Source: an uncultured Caryophanales bacterium (GTDB taxonomy: Bacteria > Bacillota_I > Bacilli_A > RF39 > UBA660). From it: a stretch of DNA of 11,091 bases. Position 1 is the first letter of the stretch. Each line of letters starts with the position of its first letter. Positions 1 to 5,509 of this stretch are shown one piece after another. The translations under genes and the position numbers were made by a program. The notes beneath the pieces were generated by a model. That model saw only the letters and a list, made by a program, of their open reading frames with translations, made no database searches and was not told the DNA's origin. Location of the stretch: positions 1-11,091 of the forward strand of contig CAMVPJ010000034.1 of the NCBI GenBank assembly GCA_947169395.1, written 5' to 3'.

Positions 1-55
1 GAATATAAAGATGAAGAAATTCTGCCACCGGCAGTGGCAAAATTACCTTGGACAC
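1..55 (+). pseudogene. yhcG: 5'-side fragment of a yhcG-type (DUF1016) PD-(D/E)XK nuclease gene, cut by an IS
   Basis: Reading from base 1, the last codons of this piece give a segment ending in LPPAVAKLPWT, which is typical of the N-terminal domain of the YhcG/DUF1016 family just before the conserved LPWTHN(I/L) stretch. The frame then enters the insertion sequence and stops at 88-90. The same coding sequence resumes at 1437 with TWTHNIML, so the two pieces are halves of one gene. The true start lies left of the window. The CCT-TGG-ACA codons at 46-54 are duplicated on the far side of the IS as part of the target-site duplication. Confidence 0.85.
47..55 (+). repeat. Target-site duplication, left copy
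   Basis: CTTGGACAC here is repeated at 1437-1445 directly beyond the IS. Nine bases is within the range seen for IS4-superfamily elements (IS10 and IS50 make 9 bp). Removing one copy plus the IS rejoins the yhcG reading frame (…LPW-THN…), which supports the call. A tenth base differs between the copies (C46 versus A1436). Confidence 0.85.
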
Positions 56-76
56 CTTATCACAGGACACTTTTTT
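56..76 (+). repeat. IS left terminal inverted repeat
   Basis: The 21 bases from CTTATCACAGG to the T-run match the reverse complement of 1415-1435 with a single difference at the fifth base (T here, C in the other end). The match stops exactly at base 77, which defines the inner edge. The preceding 9 bases (47-55) are the left copy of the target duplication. Confidence 0.9.
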
Positions 77-116
77 CTAAGCTTTTGTAACATAAAGTAA
101 TGTAAAGCCAAAATGC

Positions 117-147
117 ACGTCCAGTATATACAAAATATACTGGATGT
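117..147 (-). terminator. Subterminal IS hairpin just after the transposase stop
   Basis: The arms 117-129 and 135-147 can form a 13-bp stem (one G-U pair) around a 5-nt loop. The transposase stop codon is at 149-151 on the minus strand, so this hairpin ends the transposase transcript. In the plus direction it is followed by a short T-run (147-150), so it could also stop yhcG transcription entering the IS. The T-tract is weak on both sides, so termination efficiency is uncertain. Confidence 0.6.
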
Positions 148-148
148 T

Positions 149-1291
149 TTATATGTCATAGAGGATAAAATTGAATTTTAAATTATAATTAATGAATGAA
201 TTATAAATATGCTTAAAAATAGTCATTCCGATATTGAATAATGACTTTACTCTTATTATCTTTCCTTTAGTTCTTCTAATATCATATAAGTTAAATTTGC
301 AGTGACTTTTGTTTTTTACATAATCAGCTCCTAAAATTATCATCCAAGTAATTGCAACACATGTTGCACCAAACATATTTCTAAATGCTGTAATATTTGA
401 TACAGTAGTATCTTCTAAATTAAATCCATTAGATTTTTGTGATTTGAATAGAAACTCTATCGCACCAAATCTTTTATGATAATATTTAATGGCAACATTT
501 GGGTTTAAGTTTGTGACAATATACCAAGGATCATCGGTGTTTTTAGATGGACTAATTGCAAGATTAACATTCATTTTTTGTGATTGAGTAAAGAGAATGT
601 TTTTAAGTAATTTTGATGAATTAGACCGAGGTTTTATATCAGCTAAAGATTTAAAATTATTACCATCAGTACTAACAGAAACATTAGTTTTGGTTCTAAT
701 ACAAAACTTATCCCCTAAAGAATCAATATATTTAAAAATTGCAGGATCATTAAACCAACGGTCTGCAAGAAAAATTAAGTTATATTTTTTGTTAAATAGA
801 TTATGCACGAAAAGAATGCCATCTTTAATGGTATCAATAGAGAATGCTTCTTTATCATTTGTGCCATTAAAACATTTAAACCATAATGGGATAGATTGTT
901 TACCAATTCTAAGAGTAAAAACTAAAGAAGTAAAATCATCTTTATTATAAGTATGGTCTAAACTAATAAAAACGTTATTATCACTGTGTTTAACTTTGTA
1001 CGTAGAAATAATATTAGATATAAAATCAGCATAAAAATTGTAAATATTAAAATTACTATTGTTGAAAAAACGTTTAACGCGTTTTTCATTAGAATCTGGT
1101 TTATTATTTGATAATGTTCCTTTAAAGTTTAAAGCTACTTTAGATGCAATAATTGAATTTGCTTGAATTGCCCCAATTACAATATATGAAAGATTATATG
1201 CTTGAGGTTTGGATATGTTATTAGAAGATTCTTTTAAATAATTTGCCAAATCGCTTGAAATAGATTCAAAAGTATTATATAATTTACACAT
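149..1291 (-). CDS. IS4-family DDE transposase
   Basis: This 380-residue protein catalyses cut-and-paste movement of the surrounding IS. It has the IS4-type catalytic layout: first Asp in SLDHTY (D112), second Asp in FLADRW (D177), and the Glu in the C-terminal signature YHKRFGAIEFLFKSQK (Y271, R274, E279, K286). The signature matches the family's Y-R-E-K motif except for one extra residue between R and E. The roughly 100-residue gap between the second Asp and the Glu fits the beta-rich insertion of this family. The ATG at 1291 is preceded by AGGTGG (1304-1299 on the minus strand), with an extended -10 promoter further upstream. Length is normal and there is no frameshift. A 117-codon plus-strand frame inside it is only an antisense shadow. 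Confidence 0.93.
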   Translation of the reverse strand: MCKLYNTFESISSDLANYLKESSNNISKPQAYNLSYIVIGAIQANSIIASKVALNFKGTLSNNKPDSNEKRVKRFFNNSNFNIYNFYADFISNIISTYKVKHSDNNVFISLDHTYNKDDFTSLVFTLRIGKQSIPLWFKCFNGTNDKEAFSIDTIKDGILFVHNLFNKKYNLIFLADRWFNDPAIFKYIDSLGDKFCIRTKTNVSVSTDGNNFKSLADIKPRSNSSKLLKNILFTQSQKMNVNLAISPSKNTDDPWYIVTNLNPNVAIKYYHKRFGAIEFLFKSQKSNGFNLEDTTVSNITAFRNMFGATCVAITWMIILGADYVKNKSHCKFNLYDIRRTKGKIIRVKSLFNIGMTIFKHIYNSFINYNLKFNFILYDI

Positions 1292-1358
1292 AAAACGACC
1301 ACCTATACTGCTTTCTATTTTTTGTTTAAATTAAGTATAGCATAAAATGGTCGTTTTA
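1291..1358 (-). promoter_or_regulatory. Foldback that can sequester the transposase ribosome binding site
   Basis: TAAAACGACCA (1291-1301) is a perfect 11-bp inverted match to 1348-1358. Inside it, CTATACT (1303-1309) pairs perfectly with AGTATAG (1334-1340). In a minus-strand RNA starting outside the IS, both arms are present and the stem covers the AGGTGG ribosome binding site and the A of the AUG. RNA from the IS's own promoter begins inside the loop and lacks the upstream arm, leaving the site free. This is the same logic as foldback inhibition of translation in IS10 and IS50. The pairing is visible; the regulation is inferred. Confidence 0.7.
1334..1342 (-). promoter_or_regulatory. Extended -10 promoter of the transposase
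   Basis: On the minus strand the sequence reads TGCTATACT: a -10 hexamer TATACT (1339-1334) with the TGN extension. No good -35 is visible (TGAATA at 17 bp matches 3 of 6). Transcription would start near 1327, giving a leader of about 35 nt that carries AGGTGG. The hexamer lies inside the upstream arm of the foldback at 1291-1358, so transcripts starting here would lack that arm. Confidence 0.65.
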
Positions 1359-1383
1359 TTCATTTTAAGAGACGAAACAGCTA

Positions 1384-1403
1384 CCTAGTATAAAAATACT
1401 AGG
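1384..1403. other. Subterminal hairpin near the right IS end
   Basis: CCTAGTAT and ATACTAGG form a perfect 8-bp stem with an AAAA loop. It sits 12 bp inside the right inverted repeat and resembles the left-end hairpin in sequence (both carry AGTAT/ATACT arms). No T-tract follows in either direction, so a terminator role is not supported. Confidence 0.5.
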
Positions 1404-1414
1404 AAATACAATAT

Positions 1415-1435
1415 AAAAAAGTGTCCTGTGGTAAG
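1415..1435 (-). repeat. IS right terminal inverted repeat
   Basis: This 21-base end pairs with 56-76 at 20 of 21 positions. It is followed by A1436 and then the right copy of the target duplication at 1437-1445. A GTG at 1421 inside this repeat is in frame with the downstream yhcG remnant, but it has no ribosome binding site. Confidence 0.9.
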
Positions 1436-1436
1436 A

Positions 1437-1445
1437 CTTGGACAC
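1437..1445 (+). repeat. Target-site duplication, right copy
   Basis: CTTGGACAC, identical to 47-55. It contains the Trp and Thr codons at which the yhcG coding sequence resumes. Confidence 0.85.
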
Positions 1446-2161
1446 ATAATATTATGCTTATAGAAAAAGTAAAAGATAAAAATATAAGATTTTGGTATGC
1501 TAATGAAGCAGCGAATGGTAATTGGTCAAAGGTAGTTTTAGATCACCAGATAGATATGAAATTATATGAAAGAAAAGCATTATCAGATAAAAATAATAAT
1601 TTTAAAAGTACATTGATTGAACCTCAAAGTGATTTAGCAAATGATTTACAAAAAGATCCTTATATTTTTAATTTGCCACTTCTAAAAGAAAAATATGTAG
1701 AAAAAGAACTTGAAGAGTCAATGGTTGAAAGAATACGAGATATATTATTAGAATTTGGAAATGGTTTTAGTTTTATAGGTAATCAATATAAATTAACAGT
1801 TGGTGATAGTGACTATTTTATTGATATGTTATTTTATCATTTGAAACTTCATTGTTATATTGTTGTAGAATTAAAAGCAGTACCATTTAAACCAGAATTT
1901 ATTGGACAGATCAATTTTTATTTAACAGCTTTAGATGAACAAGTTAAAGATAACTTAGATGCTCCATCTATTGGATTATTATTATGTAAAAGCAAAGATA
2001 AATTAACTGTTGAATATTCGCTAAAAGGAGTAGATAAACCTATTGGTGTAAGTTCTTATGAAATATCAAAATATTTGCCTAAAAACTTAGAAGAATTATT
2101 ACCTACAGAGGAAGATATAAATATTCATATTGATTTTAAAGGAGATGAAGAAAATGAATAA
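1437..2161 (+). pseudogene. yhcG: 3'-side fragment of yhcG-type (DUF1016) nuclease gene
   Basis: This is the remainder of the gene broken by the IS. It begins with TWTHNIML and runs to a normal-looking end. It keeps the whole C-terminal PD-(D/E)XK nuclease fold: the Asp in FIDMLFY (codon 1823-1825) and the Glu and Lys of VELK (codons 1868-1870 and 1874-1876). The family is a predicted nuclease often found with restriction-modification and other defence or mobile genes; its cellular role is not settled. A GTG at 1421 in the IS end could formally start a 246-residue product, but nothing upstream resembles a ribosome binding site. A stand-alone nuclease domain is therefore possible but unlikely. 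It is followed by GGAG and an overlapping ATG at 2154. Confidence 0.85.
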
Positions 2162-2213
2162 AAACAGTAAAAATTTTTCAAAAGTCTCCATTTCCTGGTT
2201 GAGAACAATTTAG
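2154..2213 (+). other. Short 19-codon reading frame ending in the first leader element
   Basis: An ATG overlapping the yhcG stop region sits 9 nt after GGAG (2141-2144). It encodes a 19-residue peptide that starts MNKNSKNF and ends WLRTI. Its counterpart before the second leader (3704-3748) starts MNENKTNI and ends WLISI, with the same GGAG-to-ATG spacing. In both, the Trp codon marks the left edge of the repeated leader. It may be a more decayed duplicate of the ylqF start, or a translated leader peptide. I do not claim a function. Confidence 0.4.
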
Positions 2214-2399
2214 TCAAGGCCACTCATAAATCCTTATAATATAAGGATAAACTCAAAAACAGATCTTGCATGTTTATGCTAAAACATATAGAAAAATGAT
2301 GAAAATTAGAGAGAATAGAGGAATTTTAAGTAAAAATTGACTAGGAATTGACATGGTGAGAACGGATAGTCAAGACCTAATAAAAATAGAGGTGAAATA
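2196..2399 (+). repeat. Leader element copy A (unrecognised repeated element upstream of the radical SAM gene)
   Basis: These roughly 204 nt separate yhcG from the radical SAM gene. The first 91 nt (2196-2286) align without gaps to 3731-3821, with about 67 identities by hand count. Both copies begin TGGTTGA, share CACTC, CCTTATAA and ATCTTGCAT blocks, and end with a GAGGTG ribosome binding site 5-8 nt before an ATG. Within copy A, 2196-2221 is echoed at 2354-2377 (GAGAAC and AGTCAAG blocks). A perfect 8-bp hairpin with a 3-nt loop lies at 2230-2248. TATAAT at 2235-2240 could be a -10, but no -35 goes with it. It could be a structured RNA, a promoter module or a recombination site. Confidence 0.7.
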
Positions 2400-3227
2400 A
2401 TGGTAGTAAATGAAATTACAGTAAATGATTATTTAACTAAATCAAATTTACCAGATAGTGACTATGTAATTAATCCATATGTTGGTTGTACACATGGTTG
2501 TAAGTATTGTTATGCATCTTTTATGAAAAGATTTACTGGTCATAAAGAAAACTGGGGAGATTTTATTGATATTAAAAGATGTAATAAACCGATCGATTTA
2601 AGAAAAATTTCAGGCAAAAATATATTTTTATCTTCAGTTACTGATTGTTATAATCAATATGAAAAAGATTTTTGTATTACAAGAAATATATTAGAACAGT
2701 TAATCGATTCAGATTGTAATTTATCTATTTCTACAAAGTCAAAATTAATTTTAAGAGATATTGATTTATTAAAACAAATGAAAAATTTGATAGTTTGTAT
2801 GTCTATAAATACATTGAATGAAAAGTTTAGAAGTGATATGGATAATGCAAGTACTATAAAAGAAAGAATGGATACATTAAAAGAATTGCACAATAATGGA
2901 ATTTATACTGTATTATTTATGTCGCCAATCTTTCCTTATATAACTGAATGGAAAGAAATAATAGATCAGACAAAAGATTATGTTGATGAATATTGGTTTG
3001 AAAATTTAAATTTAAGGGGCAATTATAAAAAAGAAATCTTAGACTATATTAGAACTAATTATTCAGATTTATACTCAGATTATATTGATATATATTTAAA
3101 GAAAAATAATAAATATTGGAAAGATTTAGCTGAAGAAATAAATAATTATTGTAATCTAAATAACATTAATTATACAAATTATTTCTATCATAAAGAATTA
3201 GTTGAGAAGAAGAAAGAAGGTAATTAA
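2400..3227 (+). CDS. SPL-type radical SAM protein (resembles radical SAM mobile pair protein B)
   Basis: A 275-residue predicted iron-sulfur enzyme. The N-terminal motif is INPYVGCTHGCKYCYA, with the SAM-cluster cysteines C30, C34 and C37 in the CxxxCxxC spacing used by spore photoproduct lyase-like (COG1533) radical SAM proteins. The following SFMKRFTGH, SSVTDCYN and FENLNLRG blocks resemble, from memory, the family named radical SAM mobile pair protein B. That family normally sits next to a second radical SAM protein (pair A), which is absent here. The substrate is unknown. The ATG at 2400 has AGAGGTG 8 nt upstream, supplied by leader element A. The TAA abuts the ATG of the next gene, so the two are probably co-translated. 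Confidence 0.85.
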   Translation: MVVNEITVNDYLTKSNLPDSDYVINPYVGCTHGCKYCYASFMKRFTGHKENWGDFIDIKRCNKPIDLRKISGKNIFLSSVTDCYNQYEKDFCITRNILEQLIDSDCNLSISTKSKLILRDIDLLKQMKNLIVCMSINTLNEKFRSDMDNASTIKERMDTLKELHNNGIYTVLFMSPIFPYITEWKEIIDQTKDYVDEYWFENLNLRGNYKKEILDYIRTNYSDLYSDYIDIYLKKNNKYWKDLAEEINNYCNLNNINYTNYFYHKELVEKKKEGN

Positions 3228-3683
3228 ATGATTGAAAATTTTTTAATAGAAGCAAAAAAGCAAACATATGCTAATGAAAATGCTCCAAAAATTGATAGTT
3301 CAAGATTGAATTCTAAAGATTACGAATATAAAAAAGGTAATATGATTTATCATGATACCTATTTTGGTGGTACGAACTTTATTGGAGAAGAAGTTGTTTA
3401 TATAGATAATCAAATATATTGGGCTATGAATTATTATGGAACAACTTTAGATGAAACACTAGGCGAAGAAGCTATGGATAAAGCTTTAAGACCAGCTCTT
3501 ATGAAAGTGGGAGAAGATGTTAACGTAATTCCTGTAAGAGGACCAAAGGAATTTATTAATGGTGAATATAAGTACACTTTTGAAATAAGAGGAGACATAA
3601 ATTGTTTTAATGGTATAGAGAGTGTATATAAAAATGATGTTAAGATATATGAATTAAGATGTACAGGTGGTTTAATTAAATAA
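3228..3683 (+). CDS. DUF5680 family protein
   Basis: A 151-residue soluble protein matching the DUF5680 pattern: an N-terminal FLIEAKKQTYA, then DYEYKKGNMIYHDTYFGG, WAMNYYG and a C-terminal ELRCTGG. Length is normal for the family and there is no signal peptide or membrane segment. The function is unknown; in other genomes the family appears as single small genes. The ATG follows the radical SAM stop with no gap, and a GAAGAAAGAAGG stretch in the end of that gene provides the ribosome binding site. The pair therefore forms one cassette bounded by leader A upstream and a ylqF fragment plus leader B downstream. Confidence 0.8.
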   Translation: MIENFLIEAKKQTYANENAPKIDSSRLNSKDYEYKKGNMIYHDTYFGGTNFIGEEVVYIDNQIYWAMNYYGTTLDETLGEEAMDKALRPALMKVGEDVNVIPVRGPKEFINGEYKYTFEIRGDINCFNGIESVYKNDVKIYELRCTGGLIK

Positions 3684-3688
3684 AATTG

Positions 3689-3748
3689 AAGGAGTTGGAC
3701 CAAATGAATGAAAATAAAACGAATATAAATTGGTTGATTTCAATTTAA
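3689..3748 (+). pseudogene. Displaced duplicate of the ylqF 5' end, fused to leader B
   Basis: From the ATG at 3704, 31 bases match the start of ylqF (4646-4676) with two differences, giving MNENKTNINW as in YlqF. The AAGGAGTTG ribosome binding site and its 9-nt spacing are also copied, while the six bases before the ATG differ. After the Trp codon the sequence switches into leader B and stops (LISI, TAA at 3746-3748). Only the first ten codons remain, so no GTPase part is encoded. It is best read as a target scar left when DNA was inserted at the ylqF start and a new intact start was supplied 0.9 kb downstream. Confidence 0.8.
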
Positions 3749-3932
3749 TTAAGAACACTCCTAATACCTTATAAAATAAGAGAAAATGTAAAAATACATC
3801 TTGCATATTTTTAATAAAAGAAGTTAAAAATTGATAAAATATAGTAAAAATATTTAAAAATCTGCATTTTTTGGGTGAGAAGTTGTAATGTGATTACGAA
3901 AGTTAAGAACATGGTAAAAATGAGGTGGAATA
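3731..3932 (+). repeat. Leader element copy B (unrecognised repeated element upstream of the GrpB-family gene)
   Basis: About 202 nt, related to 2196-2399. The 5' 91 nt align without gaps (about 74% identity by hand count), the middle has diverged, and the 3' end again carries GGTGAGAA, AGTTAAGAAC and GAGGTGG just before an ATG. The hairpin seen in copy A is shorter here (CTTAT/ATAAG, 3768-3780). It contains no open frame of note. That the same leader precedes two unrelated genes suggests the element, not the gene, is the repeated unit. Confidence 0.7.
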
Positions 3933-4475
3933 ATGAAAAATATTGGTTTAGAAAGAGGATATTTAGAATTATATGATTATAGAGAAGATTATCCTTCGAT
4001 TTATGAAAAAGAAAAAGAAGAATTGTTAGATATTTATAAAGATAGAATTAAATATATTGACCATGTTGGTAGTACTAGTATAAAAGGAATTAAATCTAAA
4101 CCTATTATTGATATCAATATTCAAACTGATGATTTAGATGATTTTAAAGAGTATACTGAATCTACTGTTGAGGGTGACATTTATACTGTAAAAAAAGAAC
4201 CAACATTGGGTGGAGATTATTTAATTAGAAAAGAAGAAGATGGAAAAGTAAAAGCATTTATACATGTCTATAAAACTGGTGATATGAATGGCATAACATC
4301 AATTATGTTTAGGGATTATATGAATTCACATGAAGATGAAGCAAAAAGATATGAAGCATTAAAAATGGAATTATATGATAAGTATAAGGATAACAGAAAA
4401 GAATATACACATGGTAAAGATAAGTATATTAAAGAAATAATAGCATTAGCAATGAAAGAAAAAAATAAAATTTAG
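3933..4475 (+). CDS. GrpB family protein (nucleotidyltransferase-fold)
   Basis: A 180-residue protein with the GrpB/UPF0157 signature: HVGSTSIKGIKSKPIIDI (H44 to I61), a nucleotidyltransferase-like GS motif followed by the acidic strand at D60. A conserved C-terminal part runs from FRDYMNSHEDEAKRYEALK to the YTHGKDKYI block. Length is typical for single-domain members. The biochemical function of the family is poorly defined; some members are fused to kinases or acetyltransferases, but this one is not. The ATG at 3933 has GAGGTGG four nt before it, inside leader B. The gene stands alone in its cassette and is followed by 170 nt holding a terminator and the ylqF promoter. Confidence 0.85.
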   Translation: MKNIGLERGYLELYDYREDYPSIYEKEKEELLDIYKDRIKYIDHVGSTSIKGIKSKPIIDINIQTDDLDDFKEYTESTVEGDIYTVKKEPTLGGDYLIRKEEDGKVKAFIHVYKTGDMNGITSIMFRDYMNSHEDEAKRYEALKMELYDKYKDNRKEYTHGKDKYIKEIIALAMKEKNKI

Positions 4476-4578
4476 GTCATTGTAATTCTTTACACTATAT
4501 TTAGCCATATGACCAAACAAATATTTTAAAAAATTGATTACATAATATTTAAGAACATATAAATGTTATAAATTTAGA

Positions 4579-4605
4579 CAGATTAGTACAAAATCTGCCT
4601 TTTTT
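4579..4605 (+). terminator. Terminator between the GrpB gene and ylqF
   Basis: CAGATT (4579-4584) and AATCTG (4592-4597) form a 6-bp stem with a 7-nt loop, followed by CC and six T (4600-4605). It is weak but correctly placed. The rest of the 4476-4645 gap shows only a possible GGTCAT/ATGACC inverted repeat and a degenerate TTAAGAACA stretch at 4549-4557. Confidence 0.5.
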
Positions 4606-4606
4606 A

Positions 4607-4615
4607 TGCTATAAT
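4607..4615 (+). promoter_or_regulatory. Extended -10 promoter of the ylqF operon
   Basis: TGCTATAAT contains a consensus TATAAT with the TGN extension. The -35 region is poor, as is usual for extended -10 promoters. A start near 4622 would give a leader of about 24 nt carrying AAGGAG. It drives ylqF and probably the four genes behind it. Confidence 0.65.
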
Positions 4616-4645
4616 TTTAATGATTTTAAAAAGGAGTTGAGTGGG

Positions 4646-5509
4646 ATGAATGAAAATAAAACTAATATAAACTGGTACCCAGGACACATGGCAAAAACTA
4701 AAAGATTGATTAGTGAGAATATCAACCTAATAGATGTAGTGTATGAAGTAGTAGATGCTAGAATGCCTAAGTCATCTAAGATAATTGATATTGATAACTA
4801 TATTGGTAATAAGAAAAGAATACTTATTATGAATAAGTATGATTTATGTGATAAGGTAGAAACTGATAAATGGGTTAAGTACTATGAGAGTATAGGTTAT
4901 GTGGTTGTTAAGACTGATCTTACTATTGATAAGAAATTAAATTATTTAGTAAGTAAAACTAAAGAGTTAATGGCTTTAGAATTTACTAAGATGGAAGAAA
5001 AAAATATGAAATCTACACGTAAGATTAGAGTGCTTGTTGTAGGTGTTCCTAATGTAGGTAAGTCAACGCTAATCAATAGATTAGTAGGTAGAAAGATAGT
5101 TAATACTGGAAATAAGCCAGGAGTTACTAAAAATCTAGATTGGATTAGAGTAGATAAGGATATAGAATTACTTGATTCACCTGGTATCTTGTGGCCTAAG
5201 TTTGATGATGATACCGCATATAATCTTGCAAGTCTAACTGCTATTAAAGAAGAAGTATTACCTATTAATCAAGTTATTAATTATATATTAAATACCTTAT
5301 ATAAATTATATCCTAAGAGGTTAGAAGAAAGATATGGTATAACTAATTATAATGATGATTTATTTGTAGAAACATTAGATATTATAGGTAAAAAAAGAGG
5401 ATGCCTTATTAAAGGTGGAGAGATAGATTATGATAAAGTATTTAATATTATATTAAATGATATTAAGAATGGTTATATAAAGGAGATTACATTTGATAGA
5501 TATGAATAG
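4646..5509 (+). CDS. ylqF: Ribosome biogenesis GTPase YlqF (RbgA)
   Basis: A circularly permuted GTPase needed for late assembly of the 50S ribosomal subunit. From the ATG at 4646 it has 287 residues, close to the Bacillus protein. It opens with the family's NINWYPGHMAKTKR, then DAR (37-39). The GTPase motifs come in permuted order: G4 NKYD (63-66), G1 GVPNVGKST (133-141), G2 Thr (161) and G3 DSPG (177-180). A C-terminal domain follows. A TTG at 4637 is in frame, but it directly follows the AAGGAG site (4631-4636), whereas the ATG has the right 9-nt spacing. Its end overlaps mrnC, and its first ten codons occur again at 3704. Confidence 0.95.
   Translation: MNENKTNINWYPGHMAKTKRLISENINLIDVVYEVVDARMPKSSKIIDIDNYIGNKKRILIMNKYDLCDKVETDKWVKYYESIGYVVVKTDLTIDKKLNYLVSKTKELMALEFTKMEEKNMKSTRKIRVLVVGVPNVGKSTLINRLVGRKIVNTGNKPGVTKNLDWIRVDKDIELLDSPGILWPKFDDDTAYNLASLTAIKEEVLPINQVINYILNTLYKLYPKRLEERYGITNYNDDLFVETLDIIGKKRGCLIKGGEIDYDKVFNIILNDIKNGYIKEITFDRYE

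Larger units (their letters stand above)
56..1436 (-). mobile_element. Complete IS4-family insertion sequence
   Basis: The element is about 1.38 kb, bounded by 21-bp terminal inverted repeats (56-76 and 1415-1435, 20 of 21 matching) and flanked by the direct repeat CTTGGACAC (47-55 and 1437-1445). It holds one full-length DDE transposase gene on the minus strand. Subterminal hairpins lie at both ends (117-147 and 1384-1403), and a foldback overlaps the transposase promoter and ribosome binding site. With intact ends, a matching target duplication and an unbroken transposase, it looks recent and possibly active. One uncertain base (A1436) sits between the right repeat and the duplication, so the right boundary could be 1435. 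Family assignment comes from the transposase motifs; the exact subgroup was not determined. Confidence 0.9.

Noticed and set aside
597..950. A 117-codon plus-strand frame inside the IS
   Set aside because: It is fully antisense to the transposase, has no ribosome binding site, and its translation resembles no domain.
1421..1436. GTG in the IS end as a new start for the yhcG remnant
   Set aside because: It is preceded only by A/T sequence with no Shine-Dalgarno; the first residues come from the inverted repeat. Treated as pseudogene.
2196..2399. Leader element as a group I or group II intron
   Set aside because: No GUGYG start, domain V, or P/Q/R/S core was found, and the ylqF fragment does not resume after the element as a 3' exon would.
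3731..3932. Leader element as an integron attC site
   Set aside because: No convincing R'/R'' (GTTRRRY and its complement) pair with an imperfect palindrome. Outer repeats are direct, not inverted, and no integron integrase is in the window.
4531..4620. A degenerate fourth leader copy just upstream of ylqF (TTAAGAACA, then ACAGAT…CTGC…TATGCT)
   Set aside because: The similarity needs an 11-nt gap and lies in very AT-rich sequence that also holds the promoter and terminator; too weak to call.
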